DNA of 6,385 bases from Methanobrevibacter sp. (GTDB lineage Archaea; Methanobacteriota; Methanobacteria; Methanobacteriales; Methanobacteriaceae). This document shows, in pieces, positions 1 to 5,905 of the stretch. The notes beneath the pieces were generated by a model, which saw only the letters and a program-made list of their open reading frames with translations, did not search any database and was not told the DNA's origin. Made by a program: the position numbers and the translations under genes. The stretch covers positions 1-6,385 of the forward strand of contig JAUNXD010000100.1 of the NCBI GenBank assembly GCA_030539985.1, written 5' to 3'. The first letter of the stretch is position 1. Each line of letters opens with the position of its first letter.

Positions 1-87
1 AGTTTATTGATGATAGACTTAGTTTACAAATGTTATTGTTTACTTAAAGATGAAAAATTTGACTTGAGAGAATTGCTGGAGGAATAA
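1..87 (+). CDS. C-terminal end of an unidentified upstream gene (partial)
   Basis: An open frame enters from the left edge and ends at TAA 85-87, giving 28 residues that finish ...KFDLRELLEE. The tail is too short to identify. It lies immediately before a small ORF and a portal gene, so by the usual gene order of tailed viruses it could be the end of the large terminase subunit, but nothing in these residues proves that. Its last codons contain the Shine-Dalgarno of the next gene (GGAGG at 78-82), so the two genes are probably co-transcribed and translationally linked. The frame itself is fairly secure because the next gene follows it so tightly. Confidence 0.55.
   Translation, partial: SLLMIDLVYKCYCLLKDEKFDLRELLEE
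78..82 (+). promoter_or_regulatory. Shine-Dalgarno GGAGG for the 53-residue ORF
   Basis: GGAGG lies 9 nt before the ATG at 92 and overlaps the 3' end of the preceding gene. It is the clearest ribosome binding site in the window and is the main reason to accept the small ORF that follows. Confidence 0.7.
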
Positions 88-91
88 CTTC

Positions 92-253
92 ATGAAAAGG
101 ATTTTTATAGAACTTGACTATGACGGTGAACTATCTGATTTAAGCGTGAGCCATGAACTGGAAAAGCTATTGGAGTATACTGATTTTGAACTTAGAAGAT
201 TCAACAGCGTTGATACACGGAATTTATTCAGAGTAACTATTGGAAATGGTTAA
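92..253 (+). CDS. Small hypothetical protein (53 aa) upstream of portal
   Basis: The ORF runs from ATG 92 to TAA 251-253 and starts MKRIFIELDYDGELSDL. It is charged and hydrophilic, with an apparent beta strand (residues 3-9), an acidic helix-like middle (HELEKLLEY, residues 21-29) and a basic stretch (ELRRF, 33-37). It has no signal peptide, membrane segment, or motif that I recognise. Support comes from the GGAGG ribosome binding site and from its fit between the upstream gene (4-nt gap) and the portal gene, which begins at or across its stop codon. Small ORFs of unknown function between terminase and portal are common in tailed viruses. No function is assigned. Confidence 0.6.
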   Translation: MKRIFIELDYDGELSDLSVSHELEKLLEYTDFELRRFNSVDTRNLFRVTIGNG

Positions 254-254
254 T

Positions 255-1556
255 ATGGGCGTCACTGATTTTATTAAAACTAGATTATTGAATAATAGAG
301 TAGAACAGTATAATACTAAGCGCAGCTATTGGGGTGAGGATGAAAGGCAGCCTAGAACGGATGGAATTAATACTGGCCTTGATTTGATTGATGCGCTTCC
401 TCCTGTAATTAATAAGACTATAGCTAATGCACGTTATGCTGTTAAACTTGACGGGTATACTTCAGGAATATTGAAAAACCGGATTGATAAAGCTAATGTT
501 AATATTGTCCTGGTTGATAAGGATGATAAATTATCTGCTGAGGAAAAATTAACTTTAATCCTATGGGCACGTAAAATTGATATCTCACAAACTGCAAAGA
601 ACATCCTTCAGGCAGGAATGGTTGACGGTGAGGGATTAATTAAACCTGTTGAGCGATGGGATAAAGATATTGGGAAATATATAAAACCTATTTTTTTAGA
701 AATCGGCGCCAAAGGTTATGGTCTTAAAAAAGAATTCAATGATGATAATGAGGTTGATTTATTCCTTCATAAAATGCCTAAGGATACAGTTAACGGATCT
801 CCTGAAGACTTTGCAAATTTTGTTAGTGTTGAAGAGGGAGTATTAACTGTTAAATATGAACCTGAAGAGGTTATTAACTTCATGTATAATGAAATCTATT
901 CTGAAGCGCAAAGCATTATCCTAAACTGCTTGGATGATATTTATCATAAATGTAACTTGGAGAGAAACCAGGTTGAGAGAATTAATAAGGATAATATTAT
1001 TGAAGTTAAACCTTCAATGGATGCTAACGGTCAGCCTTATATTACTGAGCTTTCATCCACAGCTAAAGAAAACTTATATGCTGATTATGGAACTACAGCA
1101 GCAAGTAATGTAGCTATTGTTCCTCCTGGTATTGAATCTAAAATATTAGGTGGTAATAACTATCAGTCAGATTATACAAGGCAGACTGAAATCTTTAGAA
1201 ATAATATTTTAAGATGTTTCGTCACTCCACAGTCACAGGCAGGTAATGAGAAATCTAACCAGAATGTGGCCGAGTACATTAACGATTCAGCTATTACAGG
1301 TTTCATTGTTAATGTCGCTAATGACCAGAAGTGGGTGTTAAAGCATTGTAATGAATTATTAAAAAGGCAAATGGATTTAATGGGTATTAAAGAATCTTAT
1401 AATGTTTACTTTAGTTATTCTCGTGACGATGTTGTTAAATATGTGATGGAACTTTCAGCTGAAGGTGATGAAATATATAAAAACTATTTAAGCAACTTTG
1501 AAGAGGAACAGCCTGTTGGTGAGAGGATTTTATCTGATAACGGTAATGAAATATAA
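255..1556 (+). CDS. Phage portal protein, SPP1 gp6-like
   Basis: Portal proteins form the dodecameric ring at one capsid vertex through which the terminase pumps DNA and to which the connector and tail attach. From ATG 255 the protein has 433 residues, somewhat shorter than SPP1 gp6 (about 500). The assignment rests on overall pattern: a start typical of portals (MGVTDFIKTRLLNN), an early segment with LPPVINKTIANARYAVKLDG resembling the portal wing entry, and a C-terminal part reading SDYTRQTEIFRNNILRCFVTP then NVAEYINDSAI and a long helix (QKWVLKHCNELLKRQMDL), as in the clip/stem/crown helices of the Gp6 family. It ends in an acidic tail. The frame is open back to TTG 240 and has another ATG at 246. 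I prefer ATG 255 because it sits just after the stop of the small ORF and is preceded by GGAAATGGT (242-250), a partial Shine-Dalgarno. The family is fairly sure; the exact start is not. Confidence 0.82.
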   Translation: MGVTDFIKTRLLNNRVEQYNTKRSYWGEDERQPRTDGINTGLDLIDALPPVINKTIANARYAVKLDGYTSGILKNRIDKANVNIVLVDKDDKLSAEEKLTLILWARKIDISQTAKNILQAGMVDGEGLIKPVERWDKDIGKYIKPIFLEIGAKGYGLKKEFNDDNEVDLFLHKMPKDTVNGSPEDFANFVSVEEGVLTVKYEPEEVINFMYNEIYSEAQSIILNCLDDIYHKCNLERNQVERINKDNIIEVKPSMDANGQPYITELSSTAKENLYADYGTTAASNVAIVPPGIESKILGGNNYQSDYTRQTEIFRNNILRCFVTPQSQAGNEKSNQNVAEYINDSAITGFIVNVANDQKWVLKHCNELLKRQMDLMGIKESYNVYFSYSRDDVVKYVMELSAEGDEIYKNYLSNFEEEQPVGERILSDNGNEI

Positions 1557-1619
1557 TATATATTTATATAAATTAAATAATAAAATAATTAATAATTAAT
1601 ATAATAAAATGTGATTATT
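1557..1619 (+). promoter_or_regulatory. AT-only intergenic stretch with archaeal TATA-like box
   Basis: The gap between the portal and scaffold-like genes is almost pure A/T. It contains TTTATATA at 1563-1570, matching the archaeal TATA-box consensus. Transcription starting about 25 nt downstream (near 1595) would leave a short leader before the next gene, which has no visible Shine-Dalgarno. This suggests an internal promoter that gives the scaffold-like gene its own transcript. In such AT-rich DNA a TATA-like octamer can occur by chance, so this is an inference. Confidence 0.35.
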
Positions 1620-2588
1620 ATGAGACACGAACTTTTTGAAGTCGGATCATACGACTATTCTGACTTGGATGATAGACTTGACAAACCTGTTGAATGGACA
1701 GAAGATGATCTAAAACTAATAGCTGAAAACTACCGTGGTGGAATTCCTTTAACTTCAGAGCATGACAAGATCTATGTTGGTATTGGAAATAATATTGAAT
1801 ACGAGGAAGGCAAGCTATTTATTGAAGTTCCCGATGAACTGGACATGGAAGGAAAAGGTCTATCTCCTAAAGTGGATGTCATATTAAAGGATAACGGAGA
1901 TTCATTTGGAATTGATACTATGAGCCTAATTGATGTTGGTGTAACTAAAAGTCCTAGAAAAATAACTTTACTGAACTCAGATATAACTGGCCAAACCGGA
2001 CAGACTGGTGAGACTGGAAATCCGGCACCTGCTCCGCAGCCACAACCTCAGCCTCCAAGTAAAGATGCAAATGTTGCAACTACTTTACTATTGGAAAAAT
2101 TGCAAGGCAAAGATGCTGAGATTGGAAAGCTTCAGGATGAAATTAAAACTTTAAAAGAAGAATCTGAAAAGTATGATGAGATTAAAAAAGCTATTGAAGA
2201 AAATAAAGAATTTATAGATAGTAAAGATGATATACTTAAAGAATTATCTGAACTGCGAAAAGCTGAAAATGAAAGAAAGATTAAAGAGTACGAGGCTAAG
2301 TACAACTTTAACTATAATGAGAATCAGCAGGATAAAGAAATAATTGATAAACTATTAACTGGGGATGTTGATATGGAGCTGATGGAAAAGCTGGCTGAGA
2401 GAAGAATTAAAATTGAAGCTAGTAATGACGGCTCAACTCCCGGTGGGAGGAATCCCGGAAACTCTGGAGATACAGGTGAGACTGGCTCAACTGGAAGTAC
2501 TGGAGATGAGGATGCTCCTTCTTTTACAACTCGTGAAGAATATAATAAAATTTTAAAGGATATGGGGTTCAACCGAACTAGAATTTAG
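1620..2588 (+). CDS. Prohead protease/scaffold-like protein with coiled coil and Gly-X-Thr linkers
   Basis: From ATG 1620 the protein has 322 residues; GTG at 1611 would add three. Residues 1-120 resemble the protease-like domain found in scaffold/prohead proteins next to portals: a histidine in PLTSEHD (His48), a GLSPK segment near 81-85, and DTMSLIDVGVTKSP (Ser102 to about 112), which recalls the MSL-x(n)-P ending of herpesvirus-fold assembly proteases. His48 and Ser102 are candidate catalytic residues, not shown ones. Then come a TGQTGQTGETG tract (123-133), a Pro/Gln run (PAPAPQPQPQPP), a strongly charged coiled coil (about 148-227) typical of scaffolds, a second Gly-X-Thr tract (about 283-295) and a conserved-looking basic C-terminus (REEYNKILKDMGFNRTRI) that may contact capsid protein. 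Position directly after the portal fits. A major capsid gene should follow but does not. It could instead be a pure scaffold without proteolytic activity. Confidence 0.68.
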   Translation: MRHELFEVGSYDYSDLDDRLDKPVEWTEDDLKLIAENYRGGIPLTSEHDKIYVGIGNNIEYEEGKLFIEVPDELDMEGKGLSPKVDVILKDNGDSFGIDTMSLIDVGVTKSPRKITLLNSDITGQTGQTGETGNPAPAPQPQPQPPSKDANVATTLLLEKLQGKDAEIGKLQDEIKTLKEESEKYDEIKKAIEENKEFIDSKDDILKELSELRKAENERKIKEYEAKYNFNYNENQQDKEIIDKLLTGDVDMELMEKLAERRIKIEASNDGSTPGGRNPGNSGDTGETGSTGSTGDEDAPSFTTREEYNKILKDMGFNRTRI

Positions 2589-2658
2589 CTATGATGGTGT
2601 ATTTTGTTACTTTAACGCCTGAGCTATATTTTCATTGAATCACTCTTTGATAATATGA

Positions 2659-2709
2659 TGGGGAAGTGTTTTATTACATTTTCCACTTCCTCAAATTTAT
2701 TTTCCTTCT
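2659..2709 (+). terminator. Probable terminator after the scaffold-like gene
   Basis: A stem of about 10 bp pairs 2659-2668 with 2684-2693 (core GGAAGTG/CACTTCC, one G-U pair) around a 15-nt T-rich loop. It is followed by a pyrimidine/U-rich run (TTTATTTTCCTTCTT, 2696-2709). It lies 70 nt after the stop codon of the last virion gene and would separate that transcript from the structured region that follows. Confidence 0.55.
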
Positions 2710-2746
2710 TGTGGGGTTCGGGCATGCATTGATTCCCTTAATGCCT

Positions 2747-2776
2747 AATTAAGGGGGGACAAGCCCCCCTTTAATT
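2747..2776. repeat. Hairpin with G6/C6 stem and ACAAG loop
   Basis: The left arm AATTAAGGGGGG (2747-2758) pairs with CCCCCCTTTAATT (2764-2776), with one bulged T, around the loop ACAAG. The same loop closes hairpin B of unit 1 (2892-2916), so this is probably a diverged, incomplete copy of B upstream of the full units. Just before it, GCATT 2726-2730 and AATGC 2740-2744 form a weaker 5-bp inverted repeat. Confidence 0.75.
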
Positions 2777-2826
2777 ACCCACGAATGCCAATGCCGATAA
2801 TGTTTGCTAATACTTTCATAAACCTC

Positions 2827-3054
2827 GAACCGACCGCTAAAGGGTCGGTTCTTAAATTTGATAAACTTATCTATTCCAAATCCATAAACTCGGAATGGGG
2901 GACAAGCCCCCATTCCTCGAAACCTGACATGGCTATTATTGTTAGGTCTATAGTATGGCCTTTCGCTATCGCTCAAGGCGTCCAGTCCTCGCTTACGCTC
3001 GGACGGAACTTTATGGTGGGATTTTAAATTAATCTTTATTTGGTGTCTTACTTG
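2827..3054. repeat. Tandem structured unit 1 (about 228 nt, hairpins A-D)
   Basis: Unit 1 holds hairpin A (GAACCGACC 2827-2835 with GGTCGGTTC 2843-2851), hairpin B (GGAATGGGGG 2892-2901 with CCCCCATTCC 2907-2916, loop ACAAG), a linker with GCTATTATTG and TATAGTATGG, hairpin C (GCCTT 2958-2962 with AAGGC 2975-2979, 12-nt loop TCGCTATCGCTC) and hairpin D (GTCC 2985-2988 with GGAC 3001-3004, loop TCGCTTACGCTC). The linkers align with those of unit 2 (the 41 nt between B and C are about three-quarters identical), showing common descent. The 3' end of the unit (3005-3054) is AT-rich and less similar. Confidence 0.8.
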
Positions 3055-3290
3055 GAACCGGCTGTTAATATGACCGGTTCTTAAAATTTATCAAGTCATA
3101 TACTCCTATACTACAAACTCGGAACAGGGGTAAACCCCTGTTCCTCGGATTCTGATAAAGCTATTATTGCCTGGTATATAGTATGGCCTTTCGCTTACGC
3201 TCAAGGCATCCAGTCCGACCTAAAGGTCGGACTGCATATAATGTTAATCTTACTTACTGTCAAATCGTTTCTTCATTTACTATACCTTAC
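3055..3290. repeat. Tandem structured unit 2 (hairpins A-D)
   Basis: Unit 2 repeats unit 1 at an offset of 228-229 nt. Hairpin A is GAACCGG 3055-3061 with CCGGTTC 3074-3080. Hairpin B is GGAACAGGGG 3121-3130 with CCCCTGTTCC 3135-3144 and loop TAAA. Hairpin C is GCCTT 3186-3190 with AAGGC 3203-3207 and loop TCGCTTACGCTC. Hairpin D is CAGTCCGACC 3211-3220 with GGTCGGACTG 3225-3234 and loop TAAA. Against unit 1, stems A and B show compensating base-pair changes, while D has a lengthened stem and a swapped loop. B is flanked in both units by AAACTC on the left and TCG on the right. Confidence 0.8.
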
Positions 3291-3327
3291 GGAACCGACC
3301 GGCGAGGGTCGGTTCCTCCCTATAGTA
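3278..3327. repeat. Shortened third copy: nested hairpin A with TACTATA/TATAGTA clamp
   Basis: GGAACCGACC (3291-3300) pairs with GGTCGGTTCC (3307-3316) in a perfect 10-bp stem with a 6-nt loop; it is the counterpart of hairpin A. It is nested inside TACTATA (3278-3284) and TATAGTA (3321-3327). The right member corresponds to the TATAGTATGG linker that lies before hairpin C in units 1 and 2, so this copy appears to have lost hairpin B and its linkers. Confidence 0.7.
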
Positions 3328-3333
3328 TTGCTC

Positions 3334-3427
3334 GCCAATTCTATTCACCCCACCTATACCACGCCTCCCACTTCGGCCTCCCGTTGGTCGGCCTCGGGTC
3401 GGCGTGGTTATGGTGGGGCGAATTGGC
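3334..3427. repeat. Large GC-rich hairpin closing the structured array
   Basis: Three arm segments pair in order: GCCAATTC (3334-3341) with GAATTGGC (3420-3427), CCCCACC (3348-3354) with GGTGGGG (3412-3418), and CCACGCC (3359-3365) with GGCGTGG (3401-3407). This gives 22 bp broken by two small internal loops. The apical 35 nt hold a direct repeat of TCGGCCTC (3373-3380 and 3388-3395, 15-nt spacing). It is the longest and most GC-rich stem in the window. Nothing similar is seen in units 1 and 2, so it looks like a terminal domain or boundary of the element. Confidence 0.75.
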
Positions 3428-3856
3428 TCGCTTATAACGTGGGTATGGCAGGATGACTTGATCCCCAGAATTGGTAAATTATTATTTATCCTCGCAACAA
3501 CTATTTCTCCAACTGATGAAACCTATCAAATAATTAAAAGTAGTGTCAATTAAATTAAAACAAATTACATTACATACAATATAATGATATGTGCATTACA
3601 TTAACAACAACATTAATATTAAAGAATATACTTTTCAACTAGGCATATACATTAACTACATTTCAAAAGCAAGTTTCCATTAACAAATTGTTGCCGTTAA
3701 TGTCAATTTAGGTTTGGTCGTAGCTATTGTCAATTATTAAAGAAGTAAATTAAACATTATTCTTCATATACATAATGCATTCCTTTCTATCCCAAACACT
3801 CGGAAGGCATTGTTTGAGTTTATTGAAGATGAATTCCATTTCATTAACATATAGCA
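3428..3856. other. AT-rich intergenic region without a recognisable gene
   Basis: I see no credible coding frame or RNA gene here. The region contains the CATTAAC heptamer at 3599-3605, 3650-3656, 3678-3684 and 3842-3848 (and GTTAATG at 3696-3702), plus TGTCAATT at 3544-3551, 3701-3708 and 3728-3735. An imperfect hairpin, AATGC-a-TTCC (3774-3783) with GGAA-g-GCATT (3802-3811), lies about 50 nt past the stop of the minus-strand helicase gene. It may mark the 3' end of that transcript, though no T-rich tract follows it on that strand. Confidence 0.5.
3678..3702 (-). repeat. CATTAACGGCA-type inverted repeat, copy 1 (inverted orientation)
   Basis: On the minus strand this reads CATTAACGGCA, 7 spacer bases, then GTTAATG. 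It shares the whole 11-nt left part with two copies on the other side of the helicase gene (5818-5841 and 5906-5929), but lies in the opposite orientation. The outer 7-nt arms are perfect inverted repeats. Confidence 0.65.
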
Positions 3857-5707
3857 TCACGCTTTCCCCTCTCTCTTTGCGAAATAAACGAAGCAGCCCT
3901 TTCTACCTCTTGACATAGTGATGTAGTAATTGTTCCTTAACAATTTGGAAAACATATCCAAAAAGTCATGTCTGATGACTTCGTTTTCAGGTCTATTGAT
4001 ATAATCAATGATTTGCTTTGATGATTTGATGAAATCAGTTTTCCTATTTCCGTAAGAGTTTCGCTCTTTTATCAGATCACGCGGTAATCCCATGTTCATG
4101 GCAACACTCACCATCATGTTATAATGCTTTGCGTTTTCAGGAATCGCTACAAGACCATTCGAGGTAAGTTTAGCATCGCCGCCTATGATCACTGCAATAT
4201 AGTCGACATCTAGTCCTGGAAGCCACCATGTGCCGACCCATATCTTACCGTTGTTTTCTGTAAGATAGTTTTTTCTGTAAACATAGGGAACCCATTTACA
4301 TTCTCCTTTATAACCCCATTTTGTAAAGAGTTTTGACTCCGGTTTGCGTTTATTCGTATAATCTAATGCATCCTTAGATAGCAGCCCTGCCACAGCAACA
4401 GTTTCCTCCGGATGCTCTCTGATTGTACTGAATATTTTCTCCTGAAATTCATCAAAAGAATCACAAACCATGAAATCATATTTTTCATCGTCCCTGAACG
4501 AACTACCTCCATCCAGCAGTGTTCTTATATTCTCCTCTGCGTATTGGGAGCCGTTGTATCGTATCTTCTCCTTGAGTTCAAAAGAGACAAAGTCTTCTCT
4601 CTGTTCCAGACGGTGTATTTCTTCAATAGGATTATTGGCATTAATCGTCTGGTTTTCATCGTAACAAAGAATGATGGTGCATCCCCGCTCAACCATATCT
4701 GTTATGATGCCTGGAGAATTATGCTGTGCCTCATCCATGAGTATCACATAGAGATTTCTTTTTGTATTCTTGACCATCCTTTTAAGAGAATACGAATACG
4801 TAAAAGATCTTTCTACTTCAGGATATAGACTTCTATAAAGGGCTGTGTTCTGAGCACCACTTATGAAAATAGGCCTAATATTGCCAGTCTCCTTCTCTTC
4901 CAAAAAACGAATGTAAAGGTTGAGTAGTATGGCAGTCTTTCCAGTTCCAGCAGCGCCGAAGATTCTGATTATTCTTTTTCCATCAAGTACGCTTTTTTCA
5001 ATCTGTTCAAGAACGGATCTCTGTTCTGCTGTTAATATAAATGGATCTTCCTTTGTGACGATTGATTTCATAGCATTGATAATCTCAATCGAAGGAGAAT
5101 ACGCAGCATTTCGTAGTTCGTCTGCAATACACTCATCCCCAGAAACCACTAACTGCAGAAAACTATCTATTATTTCATTGATGTCATTTCGAATATCTAT
5201 ATCCTTACAATTCTCTCGTGGGCATTTGCTTTTCAAATAACTGAGGGCATTACAAGAGCAGTTTCTCATGAACACGAACGGTATCACCGTGTAATTTTGG
5301 CCTATATCTAGATACTGTTGAAAACTCAGTTTATGATTTGACACCTGGACCTGCGGATGAAGTTCTCTGTCATTCTCCCTGTAAGCAGAAAAGTCATACG
5401 CGTGAATCCAACTGTCATTCCACTGCTTGGACTCAATAATAATAGCAATCCTTTCTCCTGAAGTATCGCGCCCAGCCAGAATTAAATCCGCTGCCATACC
5501 GTCAGTTGGCAGGGAGTATTCAATTGCTATAACACAATCCTGAGGAATAGAAGGCAGTAGATTTGATCCTTTGACATCATCTACAAGCGTCCTCCAGGAA
5601 TCCACTTGTGACTCTTCAGCCATTGGGTAAATACTCTTTAATGATGTGATAATCTGCTCGCTAGATTGAATAATAAAGTTTCCTACTGTAGTTATATAAC
5701 CATCCAT
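3857..5707 (-). CDS. PD-(D/E)XK nuclease-SF1 helicase fusion, DUF2075 / Schlafen-group-3-like
   Basis: The protein has 616 residues. The N-terminal domain (about 50-190) has the pattern IEYSLP (Glu63), AADLILAG (Asp74) and IIIESKQW (Glu92, Lys94), matching the metal-binding and catalytic residues of a PD-(D/E)XK nuclease. A Cys cluster follows (150, 152, 162, 167). The helicase part has a Q-like segment TAEQR (226-230), Walker A GAAGTGKT (251-258), Walker B VILMDEAQH (321-329), motif III-like CYDENQ (348-353), a divergent motif GTWWLPGLDVDYIAVIIGG (492-510) and the arginine-finger motif ITMSRGRKGCFVYF (596-609), the last as in DUF2075 proteins. By family this is an ATP-dependent nucleic acid translocase with nuclease activity, cytoplasmic, probably defensive; target unknown. 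It starts at ATG 5707 with only a weak upstream purine stretch, and stands alone on its strand. It seems less AT-rich than the genes around it, consistent with transfer. Domain calls are firm; the biological role is inferred. Confidence 0.85.
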   Translation of the reverse strand: MDGYITTVGNFIIQSSEQIITSLKSIYPMAEESQVDSWRTLVDDVKGSNLLPSIPQDCVIAIEYSLPTDGMAADLILAGRDTSGERIAIIIESKQWNDSWIHAYDFSAYRENDRELHPQVQVSNHKLSFQQYLDIGQNYTVIPFVFMRNCSCNALSYLKSKCPRENCKDIDIRNDINEIIDSFLQLVVSGDECIADELRNAAYSPSIEIINAMKSIVTKEDPFILTAEQRSVLEQIEKSVLDGKRIIRIFGAAGTGKTAILLNLYIRFLEEKETGNIRPIFISGAQNTALYRSLYPEVERSFTYSYSLKRMVKNTKRNLYVILMDEAQHNSPGIITDMVERGCTIILCYDENQTINANNPIEEIHRLEQREDFVSFELKEKIRYNGSQYAEENIRTLLDGGSSFRDDEKYDFMVCDSFDEFQEKIFSTIREHPEETVAVAGLLSKDALDYTNKRKPESKLFTKWGYKGECKWVPYVYRKNYLTENNGKIWVGTWWLPGLDVDYIAVIIGGDAKLTSNGLVAIPENAKHYNMMVSVAMNMGLPRDLIKERNSYGNRKTDFIKSSKQIIDYINRPENEVIRHDFLDMFSKLLRNNYYITMSRGRKGCFVYFAKREGKA

Positions 5708-5755
5708 TGAACCAACTTCTTTACCGATGCTTTAGCACCTTTATTTAGTTTCGTA

Positions 5756-5772
5756 AACTCGTTTAAAGAGTT
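5756..5772. promoter_or_regulatory. Small palindrome upstream of the helicase gene
   Basis: AACTC (5756-5760) and GAGTT (5768-5772) form a 5-bp inverted repeat around GTTTAAA, centred about 57 nt before the helicase start. The TTTAAA core could serve as a TATA-like element on the minus strand and the arms as an operator. Short and AT-rich, so weakly supported. Confidence 0.25.
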
Positions 5773-5817
5773 ATTTTTACATGATATTATCTCTTTTTAA
5801 TTCTATTATTAATTTTC

Positions 5818-5841
5818 CATTAACGGCAGGCATCGTTAATG
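5818..5841 (+). repeat. CATTAACGGCA-type inverted repeat, copy 2
   Basis: CATTAACG (5818-5825) and CGTTAATG (5834-5841) are perfect 8-bp arms around an 8-nt spacer. A further CGTTAATG follows at 5846-5853. It lies about 110 nt upstream of the helicase start and shares CATTAACGGCA with the copies at 5906 and 3678 (inverted). Confidence 0.65.
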
Positions 5842-5905
5842 TTAACGTTAATGTCTATTAAATCAAAACTAATTTTCTATGTTTAATTATCTAAAGCACT
5901 TCTCA

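Larger units (their letters stand above)
2721..3427. other. Highly structured noncoding element: array of about ten strong hairpins
   Basis: This stretch has no convincing gene: the open frames on both strands run through the hairpin arms and read as low-quality protein. It contains at least nine inverted repeats with perfect or near-perfect stems of 5 to 13 bp and short loops, and is visibly richer in G and C than the flanks. Two consecutive units with a period of 228-229 nt carry corresponding hairpins A, B, C and D. Stems A and B differ between units by paired changes that keep the pairing: one pair in A (A:T to G:C) and two in B (T:A to C:G and G:C to A:T). That pattern points to selection for folding, as RNA or as extruded DNA hairpins. 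The transcribed strand cannot be decided. I do not recognise a known RNA family; large phage-associated RNAs such as GOLLD or ROOL should be tested but I see no diagnostic match. Confidence 0.7.

Noticed and set aside
2324..2572. Minus-strand 82-aa frame rich in Ser, Pro and Val
   Set aside because: It is antisense to the scaffold-like gene, and its composition mirrors the Gly-X-Thr repeat DNA.
2711..2745. tRNA fragment or attachment site suggested by GGTTCGGGCATGC
   Set aside because: The T-arm-like sequence lacks matching acceptor and anticodon stems, and no integrase or duplicated core is visible.
2749..3027. Overlapping open frames on both strands (75 aa minus, 80 aa plus)
   Set aside because: Both run across perfect hairpin arms and tandem repeat units. 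They have no ribosome binding site or recognisable domain and owe their openness to locally high GC.
2721..3427. CRISPR array
   Set aside because: There are only two full units, about 228 nt long, with internal hairpins; there are no short identical repeats with unique spacers and no cas gene.
2721..3427. Group I or group II intron
   Set aside because: I found no domain V-like hairpin, no conserved intron ends or intron-encoded protein, and the interrupted-gene context is missing: the element lies after a complete gene and terminator.
3183..3456. Two overlapping plus-strand frames of 84 and 71 aa
   Set aside because: They start inside hairpin C of unit 2 or just after hairpin D, and read through the large terminal hairpin. 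Composition follows the repeats, with no conserved protein pattern.
3678..3702. Intrinsic terminator for the helicase gene
   Set aside because: The palindrome is not followed by a T-rich tract on the minus strand and lies about 155 nt beyond the stop; it fits better as a dispersed repeat.
4412..5240. Plus-strand frames of 64 to 138 aa inside the helicase gene
   Set aside because: They are antisense shadows of a gene with full nuclease and helicase motifs on the minus strand.
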